A stretch of DNA of 64,000 bases. Source: Actinacidiphila fildesensis (GTDB taxonomy: Bacteria; Actinomycetota; Actinomycetes; Streptomycetales; Streptomycetaceae). A program made the position numbers and the translations under genes. Under the pieces are notes generated by a model. The model was not told the origin of the DNA and did no database searches. It saw nothing but the letters and a program-made list of their open reading frames with translations. Numbering within the stretch: position 1 is the stretch's first letter; each line of letters opens with the position of its first letter. Below are positions 1-8,686 of the stretch, piece after piece. Location: the NCBI RefSeq assembly GCF_042652185.1, contig NZ_JBHSIX010000034.1, one strand, 5' to 3'.

Positions 1-614
1 ACGAGGCGGTCAAGGACCCCGGCGTCCGCGCGATCCTGCTCACCCACACCGGGAGCACGTTCTGCGCGGGCGCCGACCTCAAGGATCCGGCCGCCGGAGG
101 GCCGCTCGGCCTGGCGGAGCTGCTGCGGAGCATCGTCGAGTCGCCCAAGCCCGTGGTCGCCGAGGTCACCGGCCACGCACGGGCCGGCGGTCTCGGGCTG
201 CTCGCGGCGTGCGACATATCGGTGGCCGGCGAGGGAGCGAGCTTCGCCTTCACCGAGGCGCGGCTAGGCCTGGCCCCGGCCGTCATCTCGCTCACCGTCC
301 TGCCGCGCACCGACCCGCGCGCGGCCGCCCGCTACTACCTGACGGGCGAGGTCTTCGACGCGGCGGAGGCCGTCCGGATCGGCCTGGTGAGCGCGACCGC
401 CGACGCGCTGGACGGCATCCTGGACGGTCTGCGGGCCGCCTCGCCGCAGGGTCTCGCCGAGTCCAAACGGCTCACCACCGCAGAGGTGCTGCGTACCTTC
501 GACCGGGACACGGCGGCACTGGCCGAACAGTCCGCCCGGCTCTTCGCCTCGCCCGAGGCGGCGGAGGGGATACGGTCCTTCGCCGAACGCCGGAGTCCGT
601 CATGGGCGTGGTGA
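1..614 (+). CDS. Enoyl-CoA hydratase/isomerase family protein, 5'-truncated by the window edge
   Basis: The crotonase-fold reading frame is open from base 3 to a TGA at 612-614, giving about 203 visible residues; the true start lies before the window. An oxyanion-hole segment (TFCAGADLK) is followed by ARAGGLGLLAACDIS and FAFTEARLG. In classical enoyl-CoA hydratase the first catalytic Glu lies in the GGGCE segment. Here that position is not Glu, while the second Glu (FAFTE) is kept. This pattern is familiar from methylglutaconyl-CoA hydratase-like (LiuC-type) actinobacterial proteins, so a role in leucine or branched acyl-CoA degradation is a reasonable inference. It overlaps the next gene, a TetR regulator, by 13 bases, so the two are probably co-transcribed and the rest of the acyl-CoA operon should lie upstream. 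Confidence 0.88.
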   Translation, partial: EAVKDPGVRAILLTHTGSTFCAGADLKDPAAGGPLGLAELLRSIVESPKPVVAEVTGHARAGGLGLLAACDISVAGEGASFAFTEARLGLAPAVISLTVLPRTDPRAAARYYLTGEVFDAAEAVRIGLVSATADALDGILDGLRAASPQGLAESKRLTTAEVLRTFDRDTAALAEQSARLFASPEAAEGIRSFAERRSPSWAW

Positions 615-1234
615 CCACCCGGGCCCCCAAGCAGGACCGCAGCCGCGCCACCCGGCGGAAGCTGCTGGAGGCGGCCGTCTCCTGTCTGGCGGAACGCGGC
701 TGGAGCGGCAGCACGGTCGCCGCCGTGGCCGAACGCGCCGGGGTCACCCGGGGCGCGGCCCAGCACCACTTCCCGACCCGGGAGGACCTCTTCACCGCCG
801 CGATCGAGCATGTCGCGGAGGAGTGGCTGGACGCCGTCCGGGAACGGGCCCGCGCACTGCCCCGTGACGGTGAGTCCCGTACCCGCGCCGTCGTCGACAT
901 GCTCGTCGGCGTCTACACCGGCCCGCTCTTCCGCGCCGCCCTCCACCTGTGGGTCGCGGCCGCGGACGAGGAACAGCTGCGGCCCCGGGTCAACGCCCTG
1001 GAGGCCCGGATAGGCCGCGAGGCACACCGTCTCGCGGTGGAGTTCCTGGACGCCGACGAATCCGTCGAGGGCGTCCGGGAATCCGTCCAGGCCACCCTGG
1101 ACATGGCCCGCGGCCTCGGGCTGGCCAACCTGCTCAGTGACGACTCGGCTCGCCGCGCGGGCATCGTCCGGCAGTGGTCACGCATCCTGGACACCGTCAT
1201 CCACACCCGCCCGGAGCAGCCGCCGGGGTCGTGA
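602..1234 (+). CDS. TetR family transcriptional regulator
   Basis: A 210-residue TetR-type repressor. The N-terminal helix-turn-helix spans roughly residues 18-62 and contains the typical segments GVTRGAAQHHFPTREDLF; the remainder is the helical ligand and dimerisation domain. The ATG at 602 is preferred because it is preceded by CGGAG at a suitable distance; GTG codons at 608 and 611 are alternatives. The gene starts inside the end of the enoyl-CoA hydratase gene, so it is likely the last gene of an acyl-CoA catabolic operon and may sense an acyl-CoA intermediate. The ligand is inference; the family assignment is firm. Confidence 0.9.
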   Translation: MGVVTTRAPKQDRSRATRRKLLEAAVSCLAERGWSGSTVAAVAERAGVTRGAAQHHFPTREDLFTAAIEHVAEEWLDAVRERARALPRDGESRTRAVVDMLVGVYTGPLFRAALHLWVAAADEEQLRPRVNALEARIGREAHRLAVEFLDADESVEGVRESVQATLDMARGLGLANLLSDDSARRAGIVRQWSRILDTVIHTRPEQPPGS

Positions 1235-1251
1235 CACCGCTGCCGCCGGCG

Positions 1252-1307
1252 TACCGGCCCTGGCCTACCGGCCCTGGCCTACCGGCTCCGGCGTACCGGC
1301 TCCGGCG
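1252..1307. repeat. Four 14-bp tandem units (two variant pairs)
   Basis: Two copies of TACCGGCCCTGGCC (1252-1279) are followed by two copies of TACCGGCTCCGGCG (1280-1307). They lie between the TetR stop and the YjbR start. Each unit pair is exact and the two pairs differ at four positions. No coding role is supported. Confidence 0.8.
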
Positions 1308-1410
1308 GGTGATCACGGGCGTGGGCGTGCACGGCAGGCGGGCTGTCGGACCCCGGCCCTACCATCGATCACAGACAGCCACGGTCCGCCGCCGAGCTCC
1401 TGGAGTCGCC

Positions 1411-1800
1411 ATGCCCCGCCGCGCCCACGATCCGCTCGCCGTCCGCGGGAAGGTCCGCGCGTTCGCCCTGCGGCTGCCGGAGGCGGTCGAGGAGTTCCCC
1501 TGGGGCGAGTCCGTCATCAAGGTCAACAAGAAGGTCTTCATCTTCCTCGGTGTCGAGGACGGCAGCTATCCGCCGGCCATCACCGTGAAGCTCAAGGACG
1601 AGGACGTGCACGCCCACGCGATGACCGCTCCCGGCGCCGAACCGGCCGGCTACGGCCTGGGCAAGGCGGGCTGGGTCCGGATCCCGCTCGACGAGGGCGT
1701 CCCGTCCGCGGAGCTGTTGTCGGACTGGACGGAGGAGAGCTATCGCGTGATCGCCCCCAAGCGGCTCGTCAAGGAGCTGGACGGGCCGCCGGCTCCGTGA
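1411..1800 (+). CDS. MmcQ/YjbR family protein
   Basis: A 129-residue protein of the MmcQ/YjbR (CyaY-like fold) family, commonly annotated as DNA-binding although biochemical roles are poorly defined. Family landmarks are LPEAVEEFPWGESVIKV near the N terminus, the KVFIFLG strand, TVKL, and the C-terminal segment around LSDWTEESYRVIAPKRLVKEL. The ATG at 1411 follows GGAGTCGCC; an upstream in-frame extension to 1174 would run through the 14-bp repeats and has no family similarity, so it is rejected. Its 3' end overlaps the convergent amidohydrolase gene by 32 bases. Confidence 0.85.
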   Translation: MPRRAHDPLAVRGKVRAFALRLPEAVEEFPWGESVIKVNKKVFIFLGVEDGSYPPAITVKLKDEDVHAHAMTAPGAEPAGYGLGKAGWVRIPLDEGVPSAELLSDWTEESYRVIAPKRLVKELDGPPAP

Positions 1801-2572
1801 CGGCGTCGACGAGCGCGGTCAGTGCCCGCACCACGGCGGACAGACCACCGGTGGGCGCTCCGCCCGGCTCGCTCATATAGAGGTCCCGGCGGATCTCGAT
1901 CATGAGCGCGGACACCTCGGTGCGGTGGCCGTAGTGCTTGAGCGGGACGTAGCAGCCCGCGAACGGGGTGTTGAGGCCGAGCTCACCGCACTCCGCGAAG
2001 GCCCGGCGGGCGGCGTCGAGCAGCCAGCGCGGGGTGTGGTGCTCGTCGGTGCCCAGACAGATCGCGGGGCGGGCGCCGGCCGCGTGCAGTTCGTAGGGCA
2101 GCGGCCGGGACGGGTACGAGTGCACATCGATGATGACGGCGCGGCCGGTGGCGGCGAGGCGGGCGTCGATCAGCTCGGTGAAGGCTGCCGCGTAGGGGTC
2201 GAAGTGCTCGGCGAGCAGCTCCCGTTCGTGGTCGGGGTCGTCGTCGCGCAGCCGCCCGCGGTGCGAGGTGCCGGTGTAGACCGCGCCCATGCCCACGGCC
2301 CGCATCTCCTCCCGCTCGTCGGGGAATCGCTCCGGGTCGACGACGAGGCGCGAGAGCAGATTGGCGTGCGTCCAGGGCGTGACGGCGGCACCGTCCGCCG
2401 CCCGGCCGGCGATGAGATCGGTATGGGCGTCCGTCATGTGGTCCAGCTCCCGCGACAGCACGGCGTCGTCCAGCAGAACGCTCCTCCGGGCGGCGGGAGT
2501 CAGCGTCCGTGAACTGTGCGGGACATGGAGGACGACGGGCGATCGGTCGGCACCGGATCTCTGCTCATACAT
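1769..2572 (-). CDS. N-formylglutamate amidohydrolase family protein
   Basis: A 267-residue protein of the N-formylglutamate deformylase family, which hydrolyses N-formyl-L-glutamate to glutamate and formate. Likely zinc-site segments are visible: HVPHSS near the N terminus, DVHSYPS in the middle and a late acidic segment (SALMIEIRRDLY). Length is normal for the family. The ATG at 2572 is chosen; an in-frame codon 18 bases upstream is a possible alternative. In E. coli-type nomenclature this resembles HutG, but no other histidine-utilisation gene is present, so the pathway is not assigned. It is transcribed convergently with the YjbR gene. Confidence 0.85.
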   Translation of the reverse strand: MYEQRSGADRSPVVLHVPHSSRTLTPAARRSVLLDDAVLSRELDHMTDAHTDLIAGRAADGAAVTPWTHANLLSRLVVDPERFPDEREEMRAVGMGAVYTGTSHRGRLRDDDPDHERELLAEHFDPYAAAFTELIDARLAATGRAVIIDVHSYPSRPLPYELHAAGARPAICLGTDEHHTPRWLLDAARRAFAECGELGLNTPFAGCYVPLKHYGHRTEVSALMIEIRRDLYMSEPGGAPTGGLSAVVRALTALVDAVTEPAARPAP

Positions 2573-2668
2573 CGGTCCGGTATATCCCAACGGATCTTCC
2601 CGATCACCTCATTTGCGCCGCAGCAGACGGGCGCCGGCGGCCGGGCCGGAACCGGCACATGACAAAGC

Positions 2669-2700
2669 AGCAGGCCCGGTGCTTGCGCACCGGGCCTGCT
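2669..2700 (-). terminator. Terminator hairpin after tRNA-fMet
   Basis: A perfect 14-bp stem (2669-2682 with 2687-2700) has a four-base loop. It sits just downstream of the initiator tRNA on the minus strand and is followed by GCTTTG. This is a good intrinsic-terminator candidate for the tRNA transcript. Confidence 0.8.
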
Positions 2701-2708
2701 GTGTAAGT

Positions 2709-2781
2709 AGCGGGGACAGGATTTGAACCTGCGACCTCTGGGTTATGAGCCCAGCGAGCTACCGAGCTGCTCCACCCCGCG
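2709..2781 (-). tRNA. tRNA-fMet (CAU), initiator
   Basis: On the minus strand the cloverleaf starts CGCGGGG and ends CCCCGCTA. The anticodon arm is CTGGG CTCATAA CCCAG, giving anticodon CAU. Initiator features are the unpaired C1/U72 end and the three G-C pairs at the base of the anticodon stem (GGG/CCC). The T arm contains GTTCAAATC. CCA is not encoded. A strong hairpin terminator follows immediately. Confidence 0.95.
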
Positions 2782-2873
2782 TCGGTGAACCCAACCCTAC
2801 GCGGTGGGGGACGCAGGACCAAATCATTATCCGCGCGGCGCTCCCCGGGAGCCGGTACAGCCGGCCTGACCGG

Positions 2874-3536
2874 TCAGAGCCGGACCACGACCTGGTCGAG
2901 GTCCTTGCGGTGGATGTCCGGGACCCGGGCGCCCTCCGCCGGGTAGCCGACCGGGATGACGTACGAGGCGCGCTCCTCGGGAGGGCGGTCGCAGACGTCG
3001 TTCAGGAAGCGCATCGGGCTCGGTGTGTGGGTGAGGGTGGCCAGGCCCGCCTGGTGGAGCGAGGCCAGCAGCAGGCCGACGGCGATCCCCACCGACTCCT
3101 TGGTGTAGTAGGGCCGGGGCGATTCCGGGCCCTTGTGGACCTCGAAGACGACGATGACGGCCGGGGCGTCCTCGAGGAACGGCTTGTGCCAGTCGGTGCC
3201 GATCGGGGCGAGCGCCGCCAGCCACTCCTCGGAGGCCCGGCGCTCGTAGAACTCGCGCTCCTCGGCCTCCGCCGCCTCGCGCAGGGCACGTTTGCGCTCC
3301 GGGTCGGTGAGGACGACGAACCGCCAGGGCTGCACGTTCGCCCCGCTCGGGGCGGTGGCCGCGGTGCGGATCGCCCATTCGACGACGCCCTGCGGGATCG
3401 GCCGGGAGGAGAAGTCCCGCACGGTCCGTCGGCTCGCCATGACCTCGTGGAAGGTGCGGCTGCGCGCCTCCGCCTCGTGGGCGGGGACCGTGTGGGGGTG
3501 GAGCGGCACCGTGGGATATGCGGAGTCGTCAACCAT
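2874..3536 (-). CDS. Nitroreductase family FMN-dependent oxidoreductase
   Basis: A 220-residue nitroreductase-fold flavoprotein. FMN-binding landmarks are RRTVRDFSSRPIP around residues 35-50 and APSGANVQPWRF shortly after, which is the pattern of the iodotyrosine deiodinase-like subgroup. A later segment (ESVGIAVGLLLASLHQAG) is the usual conserved helix. The ATG at 3536 is preferred over the ATG at 3542 because GAGGTG lies six bases upstream of 3536 but directly abuts 3542. The substrate cannot be deduced. The gene stands alone, between tRNA-fMet and a divergent ABC-F gene. Confidence 0.88.
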   Translation of the reverse strand: MVDDSAYPTVPLHPHTVPAHEAEARSRTFHEVMASRRTVRDFSSRPIPQGVVEWAIRTAATAPSGANVQPWRFVVLTDPERKRALREAAEAEEREFYERRASEEWLAALAPIGTDWHKPFLEDAPAVIVVFEVHKGPESPRPYYTKESVGIAVGLLLASLHQAGLATLTHTPSPMRFLNDVCDRPPEERASYVIPVGYPAEGARVPDIHRKDLDQVVVRL

Positions 3537-3900
3537 GGGCATCACCTCAGCACATCGCGCGCCGTCACGGAAGAAGGCACCCCGGCCACACGACCCCCGG
3601 CCACGGGACCCACCGGCCGCCCGGCCGGCAGTCAGAAAAGGCGTTGCACGCCCACCGACCCCCGGCGTAACGTCTTTCTCGGCCCTGTTGTCGTCGATTG
3701 GAGAAGGCCGTTGCGCGTCTGAGGTCATGAGACACCGTGCCCGTGGGGATTCCCGCGTGCCCGAGTGCGACCTCGGCAGTGACCCGCCTTCCGTTCCGCC
3801 AGGGCGTCATCACCCACTCCATCTCCCCCTCAGGGGTTGAGCCGCGTCGCGTTCCGGTGTCTCCACAGTTGCCCTCTCATCCAGCAACCAGGAGGCCCTC
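3537..3900 (+). other. Intergenic leader between nitroreductase and ABC-F genes, with a possible short upstream ORF
   Basis: This 364-base gap separates divergent genes and must hold both promoters. The only coding-like element is a 37-codon ORF at 3727-3840 (ATG to TGA) preceded by GAGGTC; its spacing is too short for a convincing ribosome-binding site. Resistance-type ABC-F genes are often controlled by leader-peptide attenuation, so the ORF is worth noting, but its codon use does not distinguish it from chance. A clear AGGAGG lies just before the ABC-F start. I see no convincing terminator or riboswitch. Confidence 0.35.
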
Positions 3901-5550
3901 ATGGCATTCACCCCCCTTTCCATCACCTGCTCCCGCCTCTCCTTCTCCTGGCCGGACGGCACCCCCGTGCTCGACGAGTTCGACTTCGCCGCCGGCCCCG
4001 GCCGCACCGGCCTGATCGGACTCAACGGCTCGGGGAAGTCGACGCTGCTCCGGCTCATCGCCGGTGAACTACGCCCGGCCGGGGGAACGGTGAAGGTCTC
4101 CGGCGAGATCGGCTACCTGCCGCAGAACGTCTCGCTCGACACGTCCGTCAGGGTCGACACCGCGCTCGGCATCGACGTGGCCCGCGCCGCCCTGCACGCG
4201 ATCGAGGGCGGCGACGCGAGCGAGGAGCACTTCGCCGCGGTCGGCGACGACTGGGACGTGGAGGAGCGCGCCCGCGCCACCCTCGACCAGCTCGGCCTCG
4301 GCCACATCACCCTCGACCGCACCATCGGCGAGGTGTCGGGCGGGGAGTCGGTGCTGCTGCGGCTGGCCGCGCTGCTGCTGCGCCGGCCGGACGTCCTGCT
4401 GCTCGACGAGCCGACCAACAATCTGGACCTGGACGCCCGGCGCCGCCTCCATGAGGCCGTCGCGTCCTGGTCCGGGCTGCTGCTCGTGGTCAGCCACGAC
4501 CGGGAGCTGCTGGAGCTGGTCGACCGGATCGCCGATCTGCGCGGCGGCGAGACGCACTGGTACGGCGGGAACTTCTCGGCGTACGAGGAGGCGCTCGCCG
4601 TCGAGCAGGAGGCCGCGGAACGGATGGTGCGGGCGGCCGGGACCGATCTGCGCCGGCAGAAGCGCGACCTGGCCGAGGCCCGGGTCAAGCTGGCCCACCG
4701 GGTCCGCTACGGCCAGAAGATGTCCGACCAGAAGCGCGAGCCGAAGATCGTGATGAACCAGCGCAAGCGCGATGCCCAGGTCTCTGCCGGCAAGCACCGC
4801 ATCCTGCACACCGAGAAGCTGGAGGAGGCCAAGGAGCGCTTCGACGAGGCCGTCGAGGCGGTCAGGGACGACGACGAGATCCGCATCGACCTGCCGCACA
4901 CCACCGTCCCCGCCGGCCGGACCGTACTGACCCTGCGCGGGCTGCAGGTCCGCTACGGCGCCCGCGCCGACCTGGACGTGCACGGCCCGGAACGGATCGC
5001 GCTCCTGGGCCGCAACGGGGCGGGCAAGTCCACTCTGCTGCGGACGATCGCCGGGCAGCTGGAGCCGGTGGCGGGCGAGGCGGTGGCGCACGTGCCGATG
5101 CGGTACCTGCCGCAGCGGCTCGACCTCCTCGACGACGAGCTGACGGTCGCGGGCAATGTCGCCCGCTTCGCGCCCGGCGCGACCGACAACCAGATCAGGG
5201 CGCGGCTGGCCCGTTTCCTCTTCCGGGGCGGGCGCGCGGACCAGCCGGTCGGCACCCTCTCGGGCGGTGAACGGTTCCGCGCGTCACTCGCCGCGCTGAT
5301 GCTCGCCGATCCCGCTCCGCAGCTGCTGATGCTCGACGAGCCGACGAACAATCTGGACCTGGCCAGCGTGCGCCGGCTCACGGCGGCCCTGGCCTCGTAC
5401 CGGGGAGCGCTGATCGTGGCCGGACACGATCTTCCGTTCCTGCACGGCATCGGCATCACACGCTGGGTGCGGCTCGACGGCGAGCTGACGGGCATCGATC
5501 CGCCCACCGCCGGCGGCGAGCCGGAAAGGGAGCTGTGGAGGGAGGTGTGA
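3901..5550 (+). CDS. ABC-F family ATPase (ribosome-acting, possible antibiotic resistance type)
   Basis: A 549-residue protein with two ABC ATPase domains and no membrane segment, the layout of ABC-F proteins that bind the ribosomal E site. Domain 1 has Walker A GLNGSGKST (residues 40-48), signature VSGGE and Walker B LLLDEPTNN. Domain 2 has Walker A GRNGAGKST (about 370-378), signature LSGGE and Walker B LMLDEPTNN. The basic, helical linker between them (about residues 230-320) is the P-site interaction motif region. It could be a housekeeping translation factor or an antibiotic-protection protein; sequence alone does not decide. AGGAGG precedes the ATG. Confidence 0.92.
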   Translation: MAFTPLSITCSRLSFSWPDGTPVLDEFDFAAGPGRTGLIGLNGSGKSTLLRLIAGELRPAGGTVKVSGEIGYLPQNVSLDTSVRVDTALGIDVARAALHAIEGGDASEEHFAAVGDDWDVEERARATLDQLGLGHITLDRTIGEVSGGESVLLRLAALLLRRPDVLLLDEPTNNLDLDARRRLHEAVASWSGLLLVVSHDRELLELVDRIADLRGGETHWYGGNFSAYEEALAVEQEAAERMVRAAGTDLRRQKRDLAEARVKLAHRVRYGQKMSDQKREPKIVMNQRKRDAQVSAGKHRILHTEKLEEAKERFDEAVEAVRDDDEIRIDLPHTTVPAGRTVLTLRGLQVRYGARADLDVHGPERIALLGRNGAGKSTLLRTIAGQLEPVAGEAVAHVPMRYLPQRLDLLDDELTVAGNVARFAPGATDNQIRARLARFLFRGGRADQPVGTLSGGERFRASLAALMLADPAPQLLMLDEPTNNLDLASVRRLTAALASYRGALIVAGHDLPFLHGIGITRWVRLDGELTGIDPPTAGGEPERELWREV

Positions 5551-5592
5551 GCTGGAGGTTTGGGAACGCCGGCGGTCCGACAGGAATGAGAG

Positions 5593-6534
5593 ATGGACCC
5601 TCGTACAGTCGTTCCCTCCTCGCTGTCCCTTGCGCTCTCCGACGAAGTGCGGGACGCCCTCGACCGGCGCACGCCGGTGGTGGCCCTCGAATCGACGATC
5701 ATCGCCCACGGTCTCCCCCGGCCCCGCAACCTCCGGGTGGCCGTGGAACTGGAGGACATCGTCCGTGCCGCGGGCGCCGTCCCGGCGACCGTCGCCGTGC
5801 TCGACGGGACGGCGCACATCGGGCTCGGCAAGGATCAGCTGGAGCGGGTCGCGAGCGACCAGGGCCTGCGCAAACTCGGCTTCCGGGACCTCGCGCCGGC
5901 GCTCGCCACCGGTGCCGGCGGCGCGACGACGGTCTCCGGCACGGCGTTCCTGGCCGCCCGTGCCGGGATCCGGGTCTTCGCCACCGGCGGTCTCGGTGGG
6001 GTGCACCGCGACTGGGTCAGCCATCAGGACGAGTCCGCGGACCTCAGGCTGCTCGCCCGTACCCGCATCACGGTCGTCTGCGCGGGCGTGAAGTCGATAC
6101 TGGACGTGCCGGCCACCCTGCAGCGGCTGGAGACGCTGGGCGTCGGCGTCCTCGGCTTCCGTACCGCTACCTTCCCCGGCTTCTACCTGACGAGTTCCGG
6201 TGAGCCACTGGACTGGACGCTGCAGCAACCGTCCGAGGTCGCCGCCGTGATGCGCGCCCAGGACGCGCTGGGCGGTCCTGGCGCCGCGCTGATCGTGGCC
6301 AATCCCGTCCCCGAGGCGGAGCAGCTCGATCCCGCGCTGCACGACCGGGTCCTGGTCGACGCGCATGAGGCGGCTCGCGCGGCGGGGGTCACCGGGCAGG
6401 CCATCACGCCGTTTCTGCTCGCGTACTTCGCCGAACACACCGGCGGCGCCTCCCTGGAGGCGAATCTGGCGGCGGTGCGGGGCAATGTCCGGCTCGCCTC
6501 CGCGATCGCCGCGGACTGGTCGCGGCACATATGA
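5593..6534 (+). CDS. psuG: Pseudouridine-5'-phosphate glycosidase
   Basis: A 313-residue pseudouridine-5'-phosphate glycosidase (PsuG/YeiN/IndA family). It reversibly cleaves the C-C glycosidic bond of pseudouridine 5'-phosphate to uracil and ribose 5-phosphate. Family landmarks include VALESTIIAHGLPRP near the N terminus, GATTVSGTAFLA, FATGGLGGVHR, VCAGVKSILD and the C-terminal run TPFLLAYFAEHTGG. AGGA lies seven bases before the ATG. Its stop overlaps the start of the kinase gene by four bases (ATGA), so psuG and psuK are translationally coupled, matching the known two-enzyme pathway for pseudouridine degradation. Confidence 0.93.
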   Translation: MDPRTVVPSSLSLALSDEVRDALDRRTPVVALESTIIAHGLPRPRNLRVAVELEDIVRAAGAVPATVAVLDGTAHIGLGKDQLERVASDQGLRKLGFRDLAPALATGAGGATTVSGTAFLAARAGIRVFATGGLGGVHRDWVSHQDESADLRLLARTRITVVCAGVKSILDVPATLQRLETLGVGVLGFRTATFPGFYLTSSGEPLDWTLQQPSEVAAVMRAQDALGGPGAALIVANPVPEAEQLDPALHDRVLVDAHEAARAAGVTGQAITPFLLAYFAEHTGGASLEANLAAVRGNVRLASAIAADWSRHI

Positions 6535-7436
6535 CGGCCGCCGAGGCCGGGACATCTCTGGTGGTCATCGGTGACGTCGTCACCGACATCGTGGCCCTGC
6601 ACGACAAACCCCTCGCGCCCGACACCGACACCTCCGCCAGGATCGCGGTCCGACCCGGCGGGTCCGGCGCCAACACCGCTTCCTGGGCCGCCCGTTCCGG
6701 GGCCGACGTGCGGCTGCTGGCCCGCGCCGGGGCGGATTCCGCCGACTGGCACCGGGACGTACTGCGGCGCTGCGGGGTACAGCCCCATCTGCGCGTCGAC
6801 CCGTCGCTGCCGACCGCCGTCGTGATCGCGCTGGTCGACGCGGCGGCGGAGCGCACCCTGGTCACCGACAGCGGCGCGAGCGTGCGGCTCGGCCCGGAGG
6901 ACTGGGACGCGGCGCTGCTCGACGGCGCCGGCCGGCTGCACCTTTCCGGCTATCTGTTCTTCAACGGGCCGGGCCGGGAACTCACCGCGCTGGCCATGGC
7001 CGCGGCCCGCGCCCGGAACATCCCGGTGAGCGTGGACCCCGCCTCCACCGGTTTCATCCAGCAGCTCGGGGTCCGCCCTTTCCTGGACGCCATCGCGGGC
7101 GCCGAGCTGCTGCTGCCGAATCTCGCGGAGGCCCGGTTACTGACCGGTGACCCCGATCCGGTGCGCGCCGCCCAGCAGTTGAGCGCCGTCCATGGAGTGG
7201 CGGTGGTGAAACTCGGCGGCGCGGGTGCGCTGGTCGCCGAACGGGGAAAGGTCACCGCCCGCGTGCCCGGGGTCGCGGCCGACGCCGTCGACACCACGGG
7301 CGCCGGCGACGCCTTCGCCGGCGGCTTCCTGGCGGCCCGGCTCACCGGCGCCGACCTGGCTGAATCCGCAGCCGCGGGCTGCCGTACGGGCGCGGCGGCG
7401 GTCGCCGCAGTGGGCGGCCGGCCGGAATATCCATGA
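6531..7436 (+). CDS. psuK: PfkB-family carbohydrate kinase, probable pseudouridine kinase
   Basis: A 301-residue ribokinase/PfkB-family kinase. It has the N-terminal GGSGANTASWAAR sugar-binding segment and the C-terminal signature DTTGAGDAFAGGF containing the catalytic Asp. Coupling to psuG by an ATGA overlap supports phosphorylation of pseudouridine to pseudouridine 5'-phosphate as its role. Codon 203 is TTA (7137-7139), a rare leucine codon in Streptomyces read by the bldA tRNA. Translation of this gene may therefore be restricted to late growth or development. Substrate assignment rests on gene context. Confidence 0.88.
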   Translation: MTAAEAGTSLVVIGDVVTDIVALHDKPLAPDTDTSARIAVRPGGSGANTASWAARSGADVRLLARAGADSADWHRDVLRRCGVQPHLRVDPSLPTAVVIALVDAAAERTLVTDSGASVRLGPEDWDAALLDGAGRLHLSGYLFFNGPGRELTALAMAAARARNIPVSVDPASTGFIQQLGVRPFLDAIAGAELLLPNLAEARLLTGDPDPVRAAQQLSAVHGVAVVKLGGAGALVAERGKVTARVPGVAADAVDTTGAGDAFAGGFLAARLTGADLAESAAAGCRTGAAAVAAVGGRPEYP

Positions 7437-7555
7437 GACCGGGCGCACTGTCATACGGCAAGGTGATGATCGTCGCCGATCACGCAGCGGGTCGGTTCCG
7501 CGGTCCGTCGTCCCGCGACCGGCCGACTCCGCTGCCGTCCGAAGGAGCAGCACCC

Positions 7556-8521
7556 ATGCGCACCACCACCCTCGGCACCAAGGGTCCCGAAGTCGGCGTC
7601 ATAGGACTCGGCTGCATGGGCATGACCCATGCCTACGACCCGAGCGGCCGTGACGACACCGTGTCCGTCGACGTCATCCGGCGCGCCCTCGACCTGGGTG
7701 TGACGCTGATCGACACCGCAGACGCCTATGGCCCCTACACCAACGAGGAGTTGGTCGGCCGCGCGCTCGCGGGGCCCTACCGGGAGCGGGCCGTACTGGC
7801 CACCAAGGTGGGCCTGGTGCTGACCGGCTCGGACGAGGGACGGCCCGTCTACGGCCAGAACGGCCGCCCGGAGCACATCAAGGCGTCGATCGACGCGAGC
7901 CTGCGCCGGCTGGGCACCGACCACGTCGACCTCTACCAGCTGCACCGCATCGACGCCGAGGTCCCGGCCGAGGAGACCTGGGGCGCGCTCGCGGAGGTGG
8001 TGGCCGCGGGAAAGGCCCGCAGGATCGGCCTGTCCGAGGCCTCGGTCGAGGAGATCGGGCGGGCCCACGCCGTCCACCCGGTCGCCTCCGTCCAGTCCGA
8101 GCTGTCGCTGTGGACCCGTGACGCGCTGGCGGACGTCCTGCCGCACTGCGAACGCGAGGGCATCGCCTTCCTGCCGTTCTCCCCGCTGGGCCGCGGTTTC
8201 CTCGCCGGCCGCTTCAGCTCGTACGACGACCTGCCGGCCGACGACATGCGCCGCAACCTCCCCCGCTTCCAGCAGGAGGCGCTGCGCACCAATCTCGCCA
8301 TGGTCGGCACGGTCCGCGCCATCGCCGGGCGCACCGGCTCCACCCCCGCCCAGGTCGCCCTCGCCTGGGTCCTCGCGCAGGGCCGCTACGTCGTCCCCAT
8401 CCCCGGCACCAAGACCCCGAAGTACCTCACCGACAACGCGGGCGCCGCCGACCTCACCCTCTCCCCCGGCGACCTCGCCGAACTGGACGCCCTCCCGGCC
8501 GCCACGGGCACGCGGTACTGA
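7556..8521 (+). CDS. Aldo/keto reductase
   Basis: A 321-residue NADPH-dependent aldo/keto reductase of the AKR13-like subgroup. Catalytic elements are visible: Asp and Tyr in DTADAYGPYTNEE, Lys in ATKVG, and His in YQLHRID. The C-terminal cofactor segment PIPGTKTPKYLTDN is typical. The ATG at 7556 is preceded by GAAGGAG at good spacing; an in-frame start at 7433 inside the end of psuK is rejected because it adds a non-homologous leader. The physiological substrate is unknown, and a 119-base gap separates it from psuK. Confidence 0.9.
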   Translation: MRTTTLGTKGPEVGVIGLGCMGMTHAYDPSGRDDTVSVDVIRRALDLGVTLIDTADAYGPYTNEELVGRALAGPYRERAVLATKVGLVLTGSDEGRPVYGQNGRPEHIKASIDASLRRLGTDHVDLYQLHRIDAEVPAEETWGALAEVVAAGKARRIGLSEASVEEIGRAHAVHPVASVQSELSLWTRDALADVLPHCEREGIAFLPFSPLGRGFLAGRFSSYDDLPADDMRRNLPRFQQEALRTNLAMVGTVRAIAGRTGSTPAQVALAWVLAQGRYVVPIPGTKTPKYLTDNAGAADLTLSPGDLAELDALPAATGTRY

Positions 8522-8686
8522 CCCGCGGCACCTTGCCGGGCCCGGAGCATCACCGGCGGCGGGAAAATCACCGAGCGGCCGCCGCGCGCCCGATGGCGGT
8601 ATGGGCGGACCGCGAGGAAGGTGGTCAGCGGGGATACAGACCCGCCCGGGCGCCGCCCGCGGCGGACCACCGCTGGGAGACGTCAG

